A DNA stretch of 64,000 nt. It comes from Candidatus Epilinea brevis. GTDB lineage: Bacteria > Chloroflexota > Anaerolineae > Epilineales > Epilineaceae. The position numbers were made by a program, and so were the translations under genes. The stretch lies in NCBI GenBank assembly GCA_016710785.1, contig JADJUE010000006.1:186001-250000 (forward strand), written 5' to 3'. The notes under the pieces are model-generated. The model was given only the letters and a program-made list of their open reading frames with translations. It was not told where the DNA came from and did no database searches. Below, in pieces: positions 18,783 through 28,599 of the stretch (its first letter is position 1; the number at the start of each line of letters is the position of its first letter).

Positions 18783-19907
18783 TCAGGACGGGTCGGCCAT
18801 TGACTGACCGCCCCCGTCCGCCGACTGCCTGGTGGCCATCACGTGCCTCGCCGCGTCCAGCAAAGACCGGATAGATTGCTCCAAGGTCAGCTCCTTGCTG
18901 ACCAGGTCGATCATCCGCTCGGCCATCGCCCGCCGCTCGTCCTCGTGCCGGGCGTAGTGGTCGATCGCCGCCGGCATCGACGCCACCGGCAGCGACAGGA
19001 AATGCGTCTGGGGCTCGAAAGCGTAACGGTTGTTGTTCGGCTCGCTCATGATGACCGCTCCGTTCGCCGCGGCGATGAAGAAGCGAATGCTCAGTTCATC
19101 ATCCGCATGCGACGACACATTCAGCACGAAGCGGGCGCGATTGAGGACCCGGGTCCGATCGCTCCCGTAGATCAGCGGTTTGTCGACGCCGTCGTAGATC
19201 TCCATCTTGTAGCCCTCAGCTGCCAGCTGCCGGGCCAACTGCTCGATGGCCAGGCGCCGGTAACGCGACCGGATCCTGCCCATCCACACCAGGTCGATGT
19301 CCCGCTCTAGGCCCAACTGTTGGCCGAGCGAAGGATGGTAGCCGCGCGGCACCACGATCGCGTCGATTCCCAGGCGTCCCAGGCAGTCGGCGTAGACCGT
19401 CGACGAAAGCCCTAGCACATCCAACAAGCCGTTGCGATGGAGCCAGAGCAGGTCGCCGATGCCGCGAAGGCGGCCGCCGCGGTCCAGGAGGCGCTGCGGG
19501 AGCACCCGGCTCAACAGCCGAGACGGCCACCTGCCCCAGCCGTCGTGGCGCTGAAGGTCCGAGAACACCGGTATCAGCAACCGGCGAATCCACAGCGGCG
19601 TGGCCAGGTCCAGGTTCTGCTGGTACCAGTAGACCAGCACCGGCCGCTCCGCTGCCGGGCGTTCGCGCAGCTGCAATGCCATCGGCAGCAGGCTCCCGTA
19701 AGGCCCTTGGATCAACAGCAGGTCCAGGTCGGGCGGCAAGACCGCGTCGTGGTGCACATAGCAATGCGCATGCCCGAGGCCCGCGATGACCTCACCCTGG
19801 ATTTCATGGATCTCCGAAGGCAGGTGCCAGACCAGGCTCCCCACCTTCAGCCGCGCGGCCCCGCCAGGGATCTCCGCCGCCGCCGGACCGCGTTGCGGCG
19901 CCACCAT
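18783..19907 (-). CDS. Glycosyltransferase of the GT1/CgeB-like type
   Basis: A 374-residue GT-B-like protein starting at ATG 19907, which overlaps the upstream TGA by one base (TGATG). The N-terminal part (VGSLVWHLPSEIHEIQGEVI, LLLIQGPYGSLLP) is the acceptor domain. The C-terminal part (IDLVWMGRIRSRYRRLAIEQ, LNRARFVLNVSSHADDELSI, RFFIAAANGAVIMSE) matches the Glyco_trans_1_2 module of CgeB-like enzymes, in which a bulky reading frame ends with a surveillance-like helix (KELTLEQSIRSLLDAARHV). The same frame is open far upstream through the sat and aminotransferase genes, but that is chance continuation, not a fusion. Likely a further transferase for the glycan. Confidence 0.68.
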   Translation of the reverse strand: MVAPQRGPAAAEIPGGAARLKVGSLVWHLPSEIHEIQGEVIAGLGHAHCYVHHDAVLPPDLDLLLIQGPYGSLLPMALQLRERPAAERPVLVYWYQQNLDLATPLWIRRLLIPVFSDLQRHDGWGRWPSRLLSRVLPQRLLDRGGRLRGIGDLLWLHRNGLLDVLGLSSTVYADCLGRLGIDAIVVPRGYHPSLGQQLGLERDIDLVWMGRIRSRYRRLAIEQLARQLAAEGYKMEIYDGVDKPLIYGSDRTRVLNRARFVLNVSSHADDELSIRFFIAAANGAVIMSEPNNNRYAFEPQTHFLSLPVASMPAAIDHYARHEDERRAMAERMIDLVSKELTLEQSIRSLLDAARHVMATRQSADGGGQSMADPS

Positions 19908-21659
19908 CACTCCGCCACCACCCCCGATGCCTCCAACCACCCCAACACCCGCCGGGCGTTCTCCTCCGGGGCCACCCCCACCGTCTCCAGCCGCAGTTCC
20001 GCGTGCTCCGGCGCCTCGTAGGGGTCGTCGATGCCCGTGAAGCCCTTCAGCTCGCCGCGGCGGGCCTTGGCGTAGAGGCCCTTCACGTCGCGGTCTTCGC
20101 AGACATCGATCGGCGTGTCCACGAACACCTCCACGAACTGACCCTCCGCCATCAGGTTGCGCACGTCCGCGCGCACCGCGCGGTAGGGGCTGACCGCCGC
20201 GCAGACCGCCACCCCGCCGTGGCGCACCACCTCCGCCGCCACGAAGCCGATGCGCCGGATATTCGTGTCGCGGTCTTCCTTGCTGAAGCCCAGGCCCTTC
20301 GAGAGATGCGTGCGCACCACGTCGCCGTCCAGCACCGTCACCTGCCGGCCCCGTTCCTGCAGCAGCACCGTCAGCAGGTCGGCGACCGTGCTCTTGCCCG
20401 CCCCCGAGAGACCCGTGAACCAGATGCACACCCCTGCTTGTGGCGCGGCGGATGCGCCTCCGCCAGGATGCCCGCCACCTCCGGGCGGGTGAACCATTCC
20501 GGCAGCAGCTTGCCCTGGCCCAGGAAGTCGTCGCGCACCTGCGTGCCCGAGATGTTCGCCGTGTCCACCCTTCCGGTACCCGCGAAGCCTCTTCGTAGCG
20601 GTCTTCCGCCGGCAGGTAGACCAGCTCCTCGAAGGGCAGCATCGTCATCCCCAGCTCTTTCGCGTGCGCCGCCACCAGCTGCTGGGCGTCGTAAGGCCCG
20701 TAGAAAGGTTGGCCTTGGCTGTTCATCCCCGGCCCCGCATGGTCGCGGCCCACGATGAAGTGGCTCGCGCCATAGTTGCGCCGGATCAGCGCATGCCACA
20801 GGGCTTCCCGCGGGCCCGCCATGCGCATCGCCAACGGCAGCAAGGCCAAGAGCGCCCGGTCCGCCTCGTAATGCCCCATCTGCGCCCGGTAGGTGCGCAC
20901 GCGCGTGAAATGGTCCACGTCGCCCGGCTTCGTCAGCCCCACCACCGGATGCAGCAGCAGCACCCCGTTGACGCCGTCGATCGCCCGCCGCGTCAGCTCT
21001 TCGTGCACCCGATGCAAGGGGTTGCGCGTCTGGAAGGCCACCACGTTCAGCCGCTCGCCCGTCACCTCGCCGCGGGCCGCCAGCCGCGTGCCCAGAGTCA
21101 CCAGCCGCTCCCGTACCCCGTGCGGCGACAGGCGCAGCTCCTTGAAGTCCGGATGCTGCGGCAGCTCGATCATCTCCAGCTTGCCCGTCAGGTTCAGGTC
21201 TCCCCAGCGCTCCATCTCCGCCACCAGCGGATGGCGGGCATCCGTCGTGCCCACCGTGGCCATCGCCGTGGCCGCGCGGTCCCAGGGAAAAGCGTCCTCC
21301 ACCTGCAGGATCGCCAGCAAATGGTTGCTCGCGTCGCGCAGCGCCACCTGCTCGCCCATGCCGTGCAGGGCCGATGGGTCCACCGGTAGGGTGATCGGCA
21401 TCGGGAAGAGCGTGCCGTTCGCCAGGCGCATCTCCGCGAGCACCCGCTCGTGGTCCGCGCGGCTCATGAAACGGTCCAGCGGCGAGAAGGCTCCCGTGGC
21501 CAGCAGCTCCAGGTCGCAGGCCGCGCGGGCCGAGATCTGGATGGAGGGCAGATGGGCGGCGCGCTCGCGGCGCTCCGAGCGCTGCAGGGGCGTGCCCAGC
21601 AGGTCGACCAGGAGGCCGCCGAAAGGGCTGTTGAGCGAGGGGGTATGGGATGAGGTCAT
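19907..21659 (-). CDS. sat-cysC: Bifunctional ATP sulfurylase / APS kinase (two frameshifts in assembly)
   Basis: Makes PAPS from sulfate and two ATP. The ATP sulfurylase part begins MTSSHTPSLNSPFGGLLVDL (ATG 21659) and contains VVAFQTRNPLHRVHEEL (QTRNPxHRxHE nucleotide motif), GASHFIVGRDHAGPG (GRDHA) and ISGTQVRDDFLGQG. After EWFTRPEVAGILAEA and PRHKQG the APS kinase begins directly: CIWFTGLSGAGKSTVADLLT (Walker A), DGDVVRTHLSKGLGFSKEDR and KGFTGIDDPYEAPE. Two single-base gaps, at the C-runs 20568-20570 and 20431-20434 (plus strand), split the reading. Adding one base at each gives 585 codons, the usual size of this SAT-APSK fusion class. The locus points to glycan sulfation, but no sulfotransferase is in the window. 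Confidence 0.88.
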
Positions 21660-21709
21660 GAGCGGATGGCGAACTTTCTGTGGGATGGGTTCATGGATGA
21701 GAGATCGTG

Positions 21710-22843
21710 TCAGGCCCTTGCCCGCAGGGTGGCCCGCACCGCCGCCACCACCCCCGCCGCCTCCTCCGCGCGCAGATGGGCGAAGAGCGGCAGGTTGATG
21801 ATGCCGGCGCCGATCCCGCGCGCCACGTCGCCCCCGTCGCTGCCGGCCAGGGCGGTCGCCGCGCCGGCCTGCGCCGAGATCGCTCGCGGGTAGACGCGGC
21901 CCGTGGCCACGCCGCGCTCCGCCAGGGCCATCGCCAGGGCGTCGCGCTGGGCGGGGTCCGTCAAGGCTACGCTCAGGTAGCCGTTCTCCGATTGGTCCGG
22001 CGGCGGGGCCACCATCCGCCAGCCCGGCAGGTCCGCCAGGGCCGCGCGGTAGCCCGCCGCCGCGTCGCTGGCGTGAGGCCAGGCGGCCCGGCAGATGGTC
22101 CAGGCACAGGTCCAGCCAGGCCGCGTCCAGGCTTGCCAGGCGGCTGTTCCAGCCCACCAGGGCGTGGTCGTCATGGCTGCGGCGGCCGTGGTTGCCCAGG
22201 CGGCGCACCGTCTGCGCCAGCTCGGCGTCGTCCGTCAGCACCGCGCCCGCGTCGCCCGCCGCGCCCAGCACCTTGGCCGGATAGAAGGAGACCGTCGAGA
22301 TCAGGGCGCCGACCGGCAGTGGCCGACCCTGCCACAGCGCCCCCCAGCTCTGGGCTCCGTCCTCCAGCAGCAGGATGCCTTCCTGCCGGCACCAGGCGCG
22401 GTACTCCGCCAGCCGCCCCGAGGCCCAGCCGTAGAGGTGGGCGAGGATGGCCGCCCGCGGCCGGTGGCGCGCCGCCGCCGCCTGGAAACGCTCCAGATCC
22501 ATCTGCAGATCCACCGCGCAGGCGTCCACCGTCACCGGCCGGGCGCCCACGTTGACCACCGCTTCCAAGGTGGCCCAGAAAGTCAGGTCCGGGATCAGCA
22601 CCGTATCCCCCGGCCCCACCCCCAGGGCCCGCAAGGCCAGCTGCAGGGCGTCCGTGCCGTTGGCGCAGCCGACCGCATGCGCGACGCCCGCTTCCCGGGC
22701 CAGCCGCTCCTCCAGCCGCGCCACCCATTCACCGCCCACAAAGGCCGTCTGCGCCGTGATCGAGCGCACCCGCTCCAGCCAGGCCTCCATGAAGCCCGGC
22801 TCCAGGCGGGTGAGGTCGATGAAAGGGATGGGGGCAGCGGGGA
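21710..22843 (-). CDS. DegT/DnrJ/EryC1-family aminotransferase (frameshifted, start uncertain)
   Basis: PLP-dependent sugar aminotransferase. The first part reads IPFIDLTRLEPGFMEAWLER, CANGTDALQLALRALG (cofactor phosphate site), ILLLEDGAQSWGA (DGAQ ring-stacking motif) and STVSFYPAKVLGAAGDAGAV, where the Lys of YPAK forms the Schiff base. After LDHLPG the frame changes (near 22085, one base too many) and continues AAGYRAALADLPGW, GYLSVALTDPAQ, VYPRAISAQAG and LPLFAHLRAEEAAGV, the family C-terminus. The conserved IPFIDL lies upstream of ATG 22790 with no normal in-frame start codon, so the true start is near 22850-22895 and may also be hidden by an indel. It presumably forms an amino sugar for the glycan. 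Confidence 0.78.
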
Positions 22844-22890
22844 GGGGCTGGTGACCGGTCGGGGCACCGGGCGGCTCGCCGTCGGTACCG

Positions 22891-23905
22891 TCACCCTTGC
22901 AGCACCCTGGCCATGCCCTCGTCCAGGCCCACGTCCGCCCGCCAGCCCAGCACCCGCTCGATCAGCGCGACATCCGGCACGCGGCGGCGGGTGCCGGCGA
23001 AGCGCGCGCCGTAGGCCGCTTCGTAGGGCAGGTGGACGATCGGCGAGGGGAACCCGTGGCCGTCAGCACGCGGGCCGCCAGGTCGTTGATCGAATGCTCG
23101 AAGCCGCTACCGATGTTGAAGGCCTGCCCCAGGGCATCCGGCGAGCTGCCGGCGCGGAAGGTGGCTTCCACCGCCTCGGCCACGTAGGTGAAGCAGCGCG
23201 TCTGCTCGCCGTCGCCATGCACCGTGAGCGGCTGCCCCGCCTGGGCCTGGGCGATGAAGCGGGCGATGACCGAGCCATAGCCCGACGGATCCAGGCGCGG
23301 CCCGTAGGCGTTGAGTAACGGACGATGCTCATGGCCAGGCCGCGGTCGGCGTAGGCGAAGGCCAGATGCTCGTCCAGGGCCTTGGCCGTGGCGTAGCCCC
23401 AGCGGTGGATCCAGGTGGGGCCCAGCACCCGCGGCCCGTCCTCCGCAAAGGGGATCGCCTCCGACTGCCCATAGACCTCCGAGGTCGAGGCCAACAGCAC
23501 GCGAGCCCCGGCGGCCATCGCCGCGTCCAGCACCACCTGCGTGCCCTCGGCGTTGGTGATCAGCATCTTCAGCGGGTTGTCCACCACATGCTGCACGCCC
23601 ACCACCGCCGCCAGGTGAAAGACCGCCTCGGCCCCGCGCATCGCCTCCGCCACCACCGAGCGGTCCAGGATGCTGCCGCGCGTCACCGTCAGCCGCGGCT
23701 CACCCGCCAGGTGGGCCAGATTCGCCTCCCGCCCCGTGCTGAAATCATCCAGCACCCGCACCTGCCGCCCATCCGCCAGCAACCGATCCACCAGGTGCGA
23801 GCCGATAAAGCCCGCCCCGCCGGTCACCAAGGTGATGGGTCCATCGCCCGCCGGCGCTGGCGATAGCGAACGTGCTGGTAGGGGCGAAGCATGCGCAGAT
23901 TGCAT
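22891..23905 (-). CDS. NAD-dependent nucleotide-sugar epimerase/dehydratase (two frameshifts in assembly)
   Basis: Extended short-chain dehydrogenase. From ATG 23905 it has TLVTGGAGFIGSHLVDRLLA (NAD loop GGAGFIG), RVLDDFSTG, FHLAAVVGVQHVVDNP, ASTSEVYG and YATAKALDEHLAFAYADRGL with the catalytic Y-x3-K. Two base losses interrupt it, near 23316 (TACTCAAC should read TACTTCAAC, giving RYFNAYGPRLDPSG) and in the G-run 23047-23050. Repair gives 339 codons ending IERVLGWRADVGLDEGMARV. The family makes NDP-sugars such as UDP-glucose 4-epimers or UDP-xylose; the exact substrate cannot be told from sequence. It lies just upstream of the aminotransferase, consistent with successive steps. Confidence 0.8.
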
Positions 23906-23949
23906 ATGCGATCTTTCCTGTAGGTGGCTGCGGATGCTTCGCCCTGGCC

Positions 23950-24237
23950 TCAGGCCGCAGCCGCGGCCATCGCAGCCGTCGGCGTAAACCCACCCGGCTG
24001 CCACAGATCCACCGGCAGCCAGGTCTCGGCACCGTCCGCATGCAGGCAGACCACCACCGAACCCTCGCACCCCAGGTTAAAGGAGGTGATGGCTACGGGC
24101 GACTCGAAGTCCGCCTCCGGGATGCGAGCCAGCTCGATGCTTTCCACGATGCCGTCGAACTCCACGAACAGCCGCCCACTCGTCCGGTCGAACCAGACAC
24201 GGGTGGCGGTGGCGTAGGAACGGCTGTCAGTTTCCAA
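23950..24237 (-). CDS. Small hypothetical protein
   Basis: A 95-residue protein (METDSRSYATATRVWFDRTS) without a family I recognise. It is mostly beta-strand-like (RVWFDRTSGRLFVEFDGIVE, SFNLGCEGSVVVCLHADGAE) with two spaced cysteines and an alanine-rich end. ATG 24237 overlaps the 3' end of the SAF-domain oxidoreductase by 11 bases and the gene is followed by the epimerase, so it is part of the same transcript. The tight overlap and clean frame support it being real. A small accessory or binding role is possible but not shown. Confidence 0.5.
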   Translation of the reverse strand: METDSRSYATATRVWFDRTSGRLFVEFDGIVESIELARIPEADFESPVAITSFNLGCEGSVVVCLHADGAETWLPVDLWQPGGFTPTAAMAAAAA

Positions 24238-25537
24238 GCATCCGCTCCTGCTCCCGCCACAGCCCCAGCAGCGGGCTGTCCGGCAGCTCCAGGTCTTCCC
24301 AGGTCAGCGGCTGGTCCATCGCCACCGCGCGCTTCAGGCGCGGGTAGGCGCCGTCGTGGCCCTCCAGGAGCAGGATGGGCACGCGGCCCAGCGGGTCCGC
24401 CACCGCGCAGCGGTCCACCAGACCGTAGCCCGTGTCGTCGCCGATGCTGTGGTGCACCACGTCGCCCGGCGCCAGATCCCGCTTGGCGTAGGCATACACG
24501 TCGGCCACCCGGCCCCGCTTGGGCGCCAGCACCGCCTCGCCGTAGAGCGCGGCGCGGACGATGGCTCGCGTCGTCTCCAGATGGCAGAGGTGGTAGGGGC
24601 GGTAGAAGAGGTAGTAGGGGCCGTCGCCCAGCTTGTAGTACTTCAGCAGCGGCATTTGGTCCGGGTCGTCGCAGAAGCCCACCACGTATACCCCGCCGCC
24701 CGGCTCGGCGCCCAGGATGTAGTCCACCACCCCCGTGGCCCCGCCCGGCAGATCGTCGTAGCGGCTCCAGTCGAAGAGCCCCAACACCTCGCGTACGTCC
24801 GCGGCCGGCGGGCCTTCCATGCCCGGCACGAAAGGCACCAGCCCCGTGGCGTTGGCCACCAGGGCCATCTCCACGTTCAGCTTGCTGCCGTCGGTGTAGG
24901 CGCAGCACATGACGGGGTCCAGGTTGCGGATGGCCGCCTCGTGGGCCAGGCTCTCCGCCGTGGCGTCGCGGCGCAGGAAGCCCTTGATGTTGCCGGCCAT
25001 GACGATGCGAAAGGCCCACAGTTCGATCTCTTCGATCATCGTCATCAGCACCCCGTGCTGGTCGCCGGCGTCGCTGGTGACGATCACCCCCGCCTCCTGG
25101 GCGCGGTGGTGCAACAGCGGCCCCAGGGCCAGGTCCACCTCGGCGTTCATCAGCACCACGTGGGCGCCCCGCGCGATGGCCGCCAGGCACAGATCCGCGG
25201 CGAAGCCCACCGTGTTGGTGGCCTCCACCAGCACGTCGAAATCCAGGCCGGCAGCATCGTCCAAGATGTAGAAGGGGTCCGTGGTCACCCACACGGTGTC
25301 CGGGCCGGCCGCGGGGACGGCCTGGCCCGCGGTCATGCGCTGCCAGGGCTGGCCGCTGGCCGCGGCGGCCTTCTCGGCCGCCTCCGGCTTGATGTCGGTC
25401 ACCGCCACCAGGCGCATGCCCGGCGTGTGCCCGATCTGCCAGGCGATGCCGAAACCCATCGCCCCCGCGCCCACCAAGGCCACGCGGATGGGGCGGCCTT
25501 CGGCTTCCAGGCTTCGCAGTTTGTCGATCATGCCCAC
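24227..25537 (-). CDS. NAD(P)-dependent oxidoreductase with C-terminal SAF domain
   Basis: A 436-residue protein of the COG4091 type (homoserine-dehydrogenase-like N-domain plus SAF domain). Rossmann motif RVALVGAGAMGFGIAWQIGH (about 19-38), then VTDIKPEAAEKAAAA and LVEATNTVGFAADLCLAAIA, followed by ELWAFRIVMAGNIKGFLRRD. The last 100 residues (LAPGDVVHHSIGDDTGYGLV, LLLEGHDGAYPRLKRAVAMD) form the SAF-like part found also in antifreeze and sialic-acid-synthase domains. Proteins of this group occur in glycan loci beside methyltransferases and aminotransferases; the substrate is unknown. ATG 25537 overlaps the radical-SAM gene by about 10 bases. Confidence 0.75.
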   Translation of the reverse strand: MGMIDKLRSLEAEGRPIRVALVGAGAMGFGIAWQIGHTPGMRLVAVTDIKPEAAEKAAAASGQPWQRMTAGQAVPAAGPDTVWVTTDPFYILDDAAGLDFDVLVEATNTVGFAADLCLAAIARGAHVVLMNAEVDLALGPLLHHRAQEAGVIVTSDAGDQHGVLMTMIEEIELWAFRIVMAGNIKGFLRRDATAESLAHEAAIRNLDPVMCCAYTDGSKLNVEMALVANATGLVPFVPGMEGPPAADVREVLGLFDWSRYDDLPGGATGVVDYILGAEPGGGVYVVGFCDDPDQMPLLKYYKLGDGPYYLFYRPYHLCHLETTRAIVRAALYGEAVLAPKRGRVADVYAYAKRDLAPGDVVHHSIGDDTGYGLVDRCAVADPLGRVPILLLEGHDGAYPRLKRAVAMDQPLTWEDLELPDSPLLGLWREQERMLGN

Positions 25538-27365
25538 GTCTCCTCCTCCTGCCTCGATCCATCGAATCTGACGATGGGGCCCCGGATTGCCTGGGGGATG
25601 CGCCGTCCCGTCAGGCCGGTGCGCCGTCCCTCCGGCCGCACCGCCCAGCTGAAATGCTCCAGGCCCACGCGCAGGGCGCGCCGAAGGTATGCGGGTCGGA
25701 GAAGAGCATCTTGAGGTAGGTGATGAAGGGGCCGGGCCTCAGGGCCCATTCGCGGAAGGCGCGGCGCTGCCAGTACAGCAGGTCGTCGGCGCTCAGGTTG
25801 TCGTACTGCAGCACGGTGCCCTTGTCCATGTCCACCTCTTCCCAGCGCGTGCCCGGCTTGAACCAGCCGTTCTGCACCACCTCGAAGAAGAAGGGCGTGC
25901 CCGGGTAGGGCGCCGCCACGTGGAAGAGGGCGATGTCCAGGGGCAGGGCCTTGGCCAGGTCGATGGTCTGGCGGATGGTCTCCTCCGTCTCGCCCGGCAG
26001 GCCGATGATGAAGTAGCCCCAGTTCTTGATGCCCGCCGCCTTGGCCCAGCCCAGAGCCCGCGCCGCCTTGGCCGGGTCGGCCCCCTTGGCCGCCTGGCGC
26101 AGGATGTCGGCGCTGCCGCTCTCGATGCCCCAGCTGATCAGCCAGCAACCGGCCTGGCCCATGAGGGTGAGCATCTCCTCGTCCACGTAATCCACGCGGC
26201 TGTTGCAGGTCCACTTGATGTGCAGACCTTCGGCGATGATCCGTTGGCAGAGCTCTACCACCTCCGCGCGGTTGACCGTGAACAGGTCGGCGTACATGTG
26301 GATGTTCTTGATCCCCAGCCCATGCAGCAGCCACAGCTCCTGCATCACCCGATCCGCCCCGTGCAGCCGCACCGACCACTGGTAGGTCACATGCTTGATA
26401 CAGTACTTGCAGCCCGCCGGGCAGCCGCGGCTGGTCAGAATGAAGGTGAAGGGGCCCTTCATCAGCGGCATGCGGTACTGGTCCAGCGGCAGCAGGTGGT
26501 GCAGCGGCATCGGCAGGTCGTCCAGATCCGGGATGAAGGGCCGGTCGACGTTGCAGCGCACCTCGCCCTGCTCGCGCCATACGAGACCCTTGATCTGGCG
26601 GAGGCGGTCGGGGCTGGGAGATCCGGTCGTTTCGGATCGGTCCGTCCCATCCGTCCCATCCGTCCACCGCGGATCCGTCTTCTGCAGCAGCTCCCGCACC
26701 CATTCCGGCCGCTCCGCCTCCCGCCCCGTCAGCACGTCGACCAGCTCCCGGAAGGTCAGCTCCGGCTCGCCGCGCACGATGAAGTCCAGGGCCGGGAAGT
26801 CGCGCATCGTCTCCATTGGCATCGGTGTTACGTGGGTGCCGAAGGCCACCGTCTGGGCACCCAGGCTCTTGGCCAGCATGACGCCGCGCATGTCGTTGGT
26901 CAGGGTGGGGGCCGTGACCTGGGTCAGGTACACCTTGGGCATCGCCTGACGCACCAGGGTCTCGAAGGCCTCCCAGGTCATGTGCTCGGCGATGCAGTCG
27001 ACGATCTGGAAGCTGGCGCCGCCGTCCAGCATCGCCGCCAGCTGGGCCAGCGACACCTGCGGCCACACCATCTCTTCGCGGCTGCGGCGGCCCACCCGAT
27101 GCTGGGTGCGGATCCACACGCCCCAATCCGGCGAGGGCGGGTTGACCAGCAGCACGTCCACCGCGCCCGTCGGCCGCGTATGCGTCTGCTCGCGCACGGC
27201 GGCCCCGGCATCCGGGAAGCCCGGGTTGCGCACCGCCTTGATGGGCCGGGTGCCCAGGTTATGCTTCAGGTCCAGGCTGTCAGGGCTGATGAGGGTTGTC
27301 ATGGGTGATGCTTCCTTGGGGGCGCCCGGGGCGCGCTGTCCAGAAGGTGCGCTGTGCAAGGTCAT
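25528..27365 (-). CDS. B12-binding radical SAM enzyme (one frameshift in assembly)
   Basis: BchE/hopanoid-type architecture: an N-terminal cobalamin-binding domain (VDVLLVNPPSPDWGVW, SLAQLAAMLDGGASFQIVDC, VAFGTHVTPMPMETM) and a radical-SAM core with LTSRGCPAGCKYCIKH, the CxxxCxxC iron-sulfur site, plus WGIESGSADILRQAAKGA. Between them lies a simple-repeat insert (WTDGTDGTDRSETTGS). The ATG at 27365 overlaps the TGA of the upstream glycosyltransferase (ATGA); ATG 27302 is an alternative. Near 25678 one base is missing: TTCGGCGCG should read TTCCGGCGCG. Repair extends the end through RRALRVGLEHFSWAVRPEGR to the stop at 25528. Probably a C-methylation or rearrangement on the glycan precursor. 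Confidence 0.8.
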
Positions 27366-28554
27366 CCGATCTCCGTCGCCGTGCGCGCTTCGCGCATGCT
27401 CAACTCTTCCAGCACCCGCACGAGGATCCAGGACAGGATCATCTGCAGGCCCGTCAGTTGGAAGAGCGCCGCGCCCAGCAGCCACAGCCACAGGCGCTGG
27501 ATCTCCCAGCCGCCGAAGCCCAGGCCCAGGGCCGCGGCGCCCATGCAGGCAAGCCCACGCCGCCCACGATCAGGCCCAGCCAGCCGAAGTGGCGGTCGAA
27601 GCGCGGGATGATGGGGCGGCCGAAGAGGCCTTGCTGCACCGGTATGCGGTGGAACAGCGACACCAGGTAGTTGAAGGTGATGCCCAGGTTGACCAGCGAG
27701 GTGCCGGCCACGCCGCCGATCAGGGCGGCGAAGGCCGCCGCCACCCCCCAGGGGCTCAGCTGGGTGATGCCGCCGAGGCGCATCGCCACCAATCCGATGC
27801 CCGACAGGGTGCCCAGGCCCGCAAGCAGGACGCCGGCCAGGGCCAGGACGCGGCCGGGGTTGTAGCCCATGGCGGTCCACAAGATGGTGGTCAGGAAGCG
27901 CCGCCCGTCGTGGATGACCGAGAGCTTGCTGCGGCCCACCCGCTCTTCGTAGCGGATGGGCACCTCTACCATGCGCAGGCCCTCGTGGATCGCGCGGGTG
28001 GTCATCACCGGGGTGAAGTTCAGCCCGTCCGGCAAGGGGTAGACCCGCGCCAGCACCTCGCGGCGCAGCACCCGTTGTCCGCTGGCGCTGTCCGAGATCT
28101 TCTGGCCGCTGGTCAGGCTGACCAGGCGGGCGAAGAAGCTGTTGCCCAGCCGGCGCACCAGGGGCATGCCGCTCTCCTCGCCGGCCATCCGCGAGCCCAC
28201 CACGATGTCCGCGCCCTGGGCCGCCAATGAGCGGCAGAGCTCCGGAAAGGCCTCCGGCGGGTAGGTGCCGTCGGCGTCCAGAAAGGCCAGCATGTCTCCC
28301 TTGGCGGCGCGGAAGCCGGTCTTGATGGCCGCACCGTAGCCCTGGTTGCGCCCGTGGCGGATGACGGTCACCCCGGCGACGCCTTCGGCGATGGCCGCCG
28401 TGTCGTCCGTCGAGCCGTCGTCGACGACGATCAGCTCCAGGGTCGGCACGCCGGCGGCCACCAAGGCCGCGCGGATGCCCATGACGCGGTTGGCGATGTC
28501 GGCGATGCCGTCCGCTTCATTGAGCGCGGGGATGACGATGGACAGGGAGGTCAT
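27362..28554 (-). CDS. GT2 polyprenyl-phosphate glycosyltransferase with membrane domain (one frameshift)
   Basis: DPM1/GtrB-like enzyme. From ATG 28554: LSIVIPALNEADGIADIANR, LELIVVDDGSTDDT, GYGAAIKTGFRAAKGDMLAF, LDADGTYPPEAF (metal site), SDSASGQRVLRREVL and IRYEERVGRSKLSV. Two membrane hairpins follow (LALAGVLLAGLGTLSGIGLV, WGVAAAFAALIGGVAGTSLV), then a third pair after the shift. Near 27550 one base is missing (TTGCCTGC for TTGGCCTGC); repair gives GLACMGAAALGLGFGG and a clean end at 27362. It would charge a lipid carrier with a sugar for use by a GT-C enzyme such as the 16481-18043 protein. Confidence 0.85.
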
Positions 28555-28599
28555 GGCTCGCTCGGGGTTCGCCGGTGGTTCAGACGCGGTCATCAGGGT

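Noticed and set aside
18783..22790. A 1335-residue apparent fusion of aminotransferase, sulfurylase and glycosyltransferase
   Set aside because: The pieces are separate families with own starts, stops in other frames and indels between them; the frame stays open only because of base composition and frameshifts.
24093..25562. A 489-residue minus-strand frame over the oxidoreductase gene
   Set aside because: Gly/Arg-rich out-of-frame reading of the same strand as the SAF-domain oxidoreductase, which carries the family motifs.
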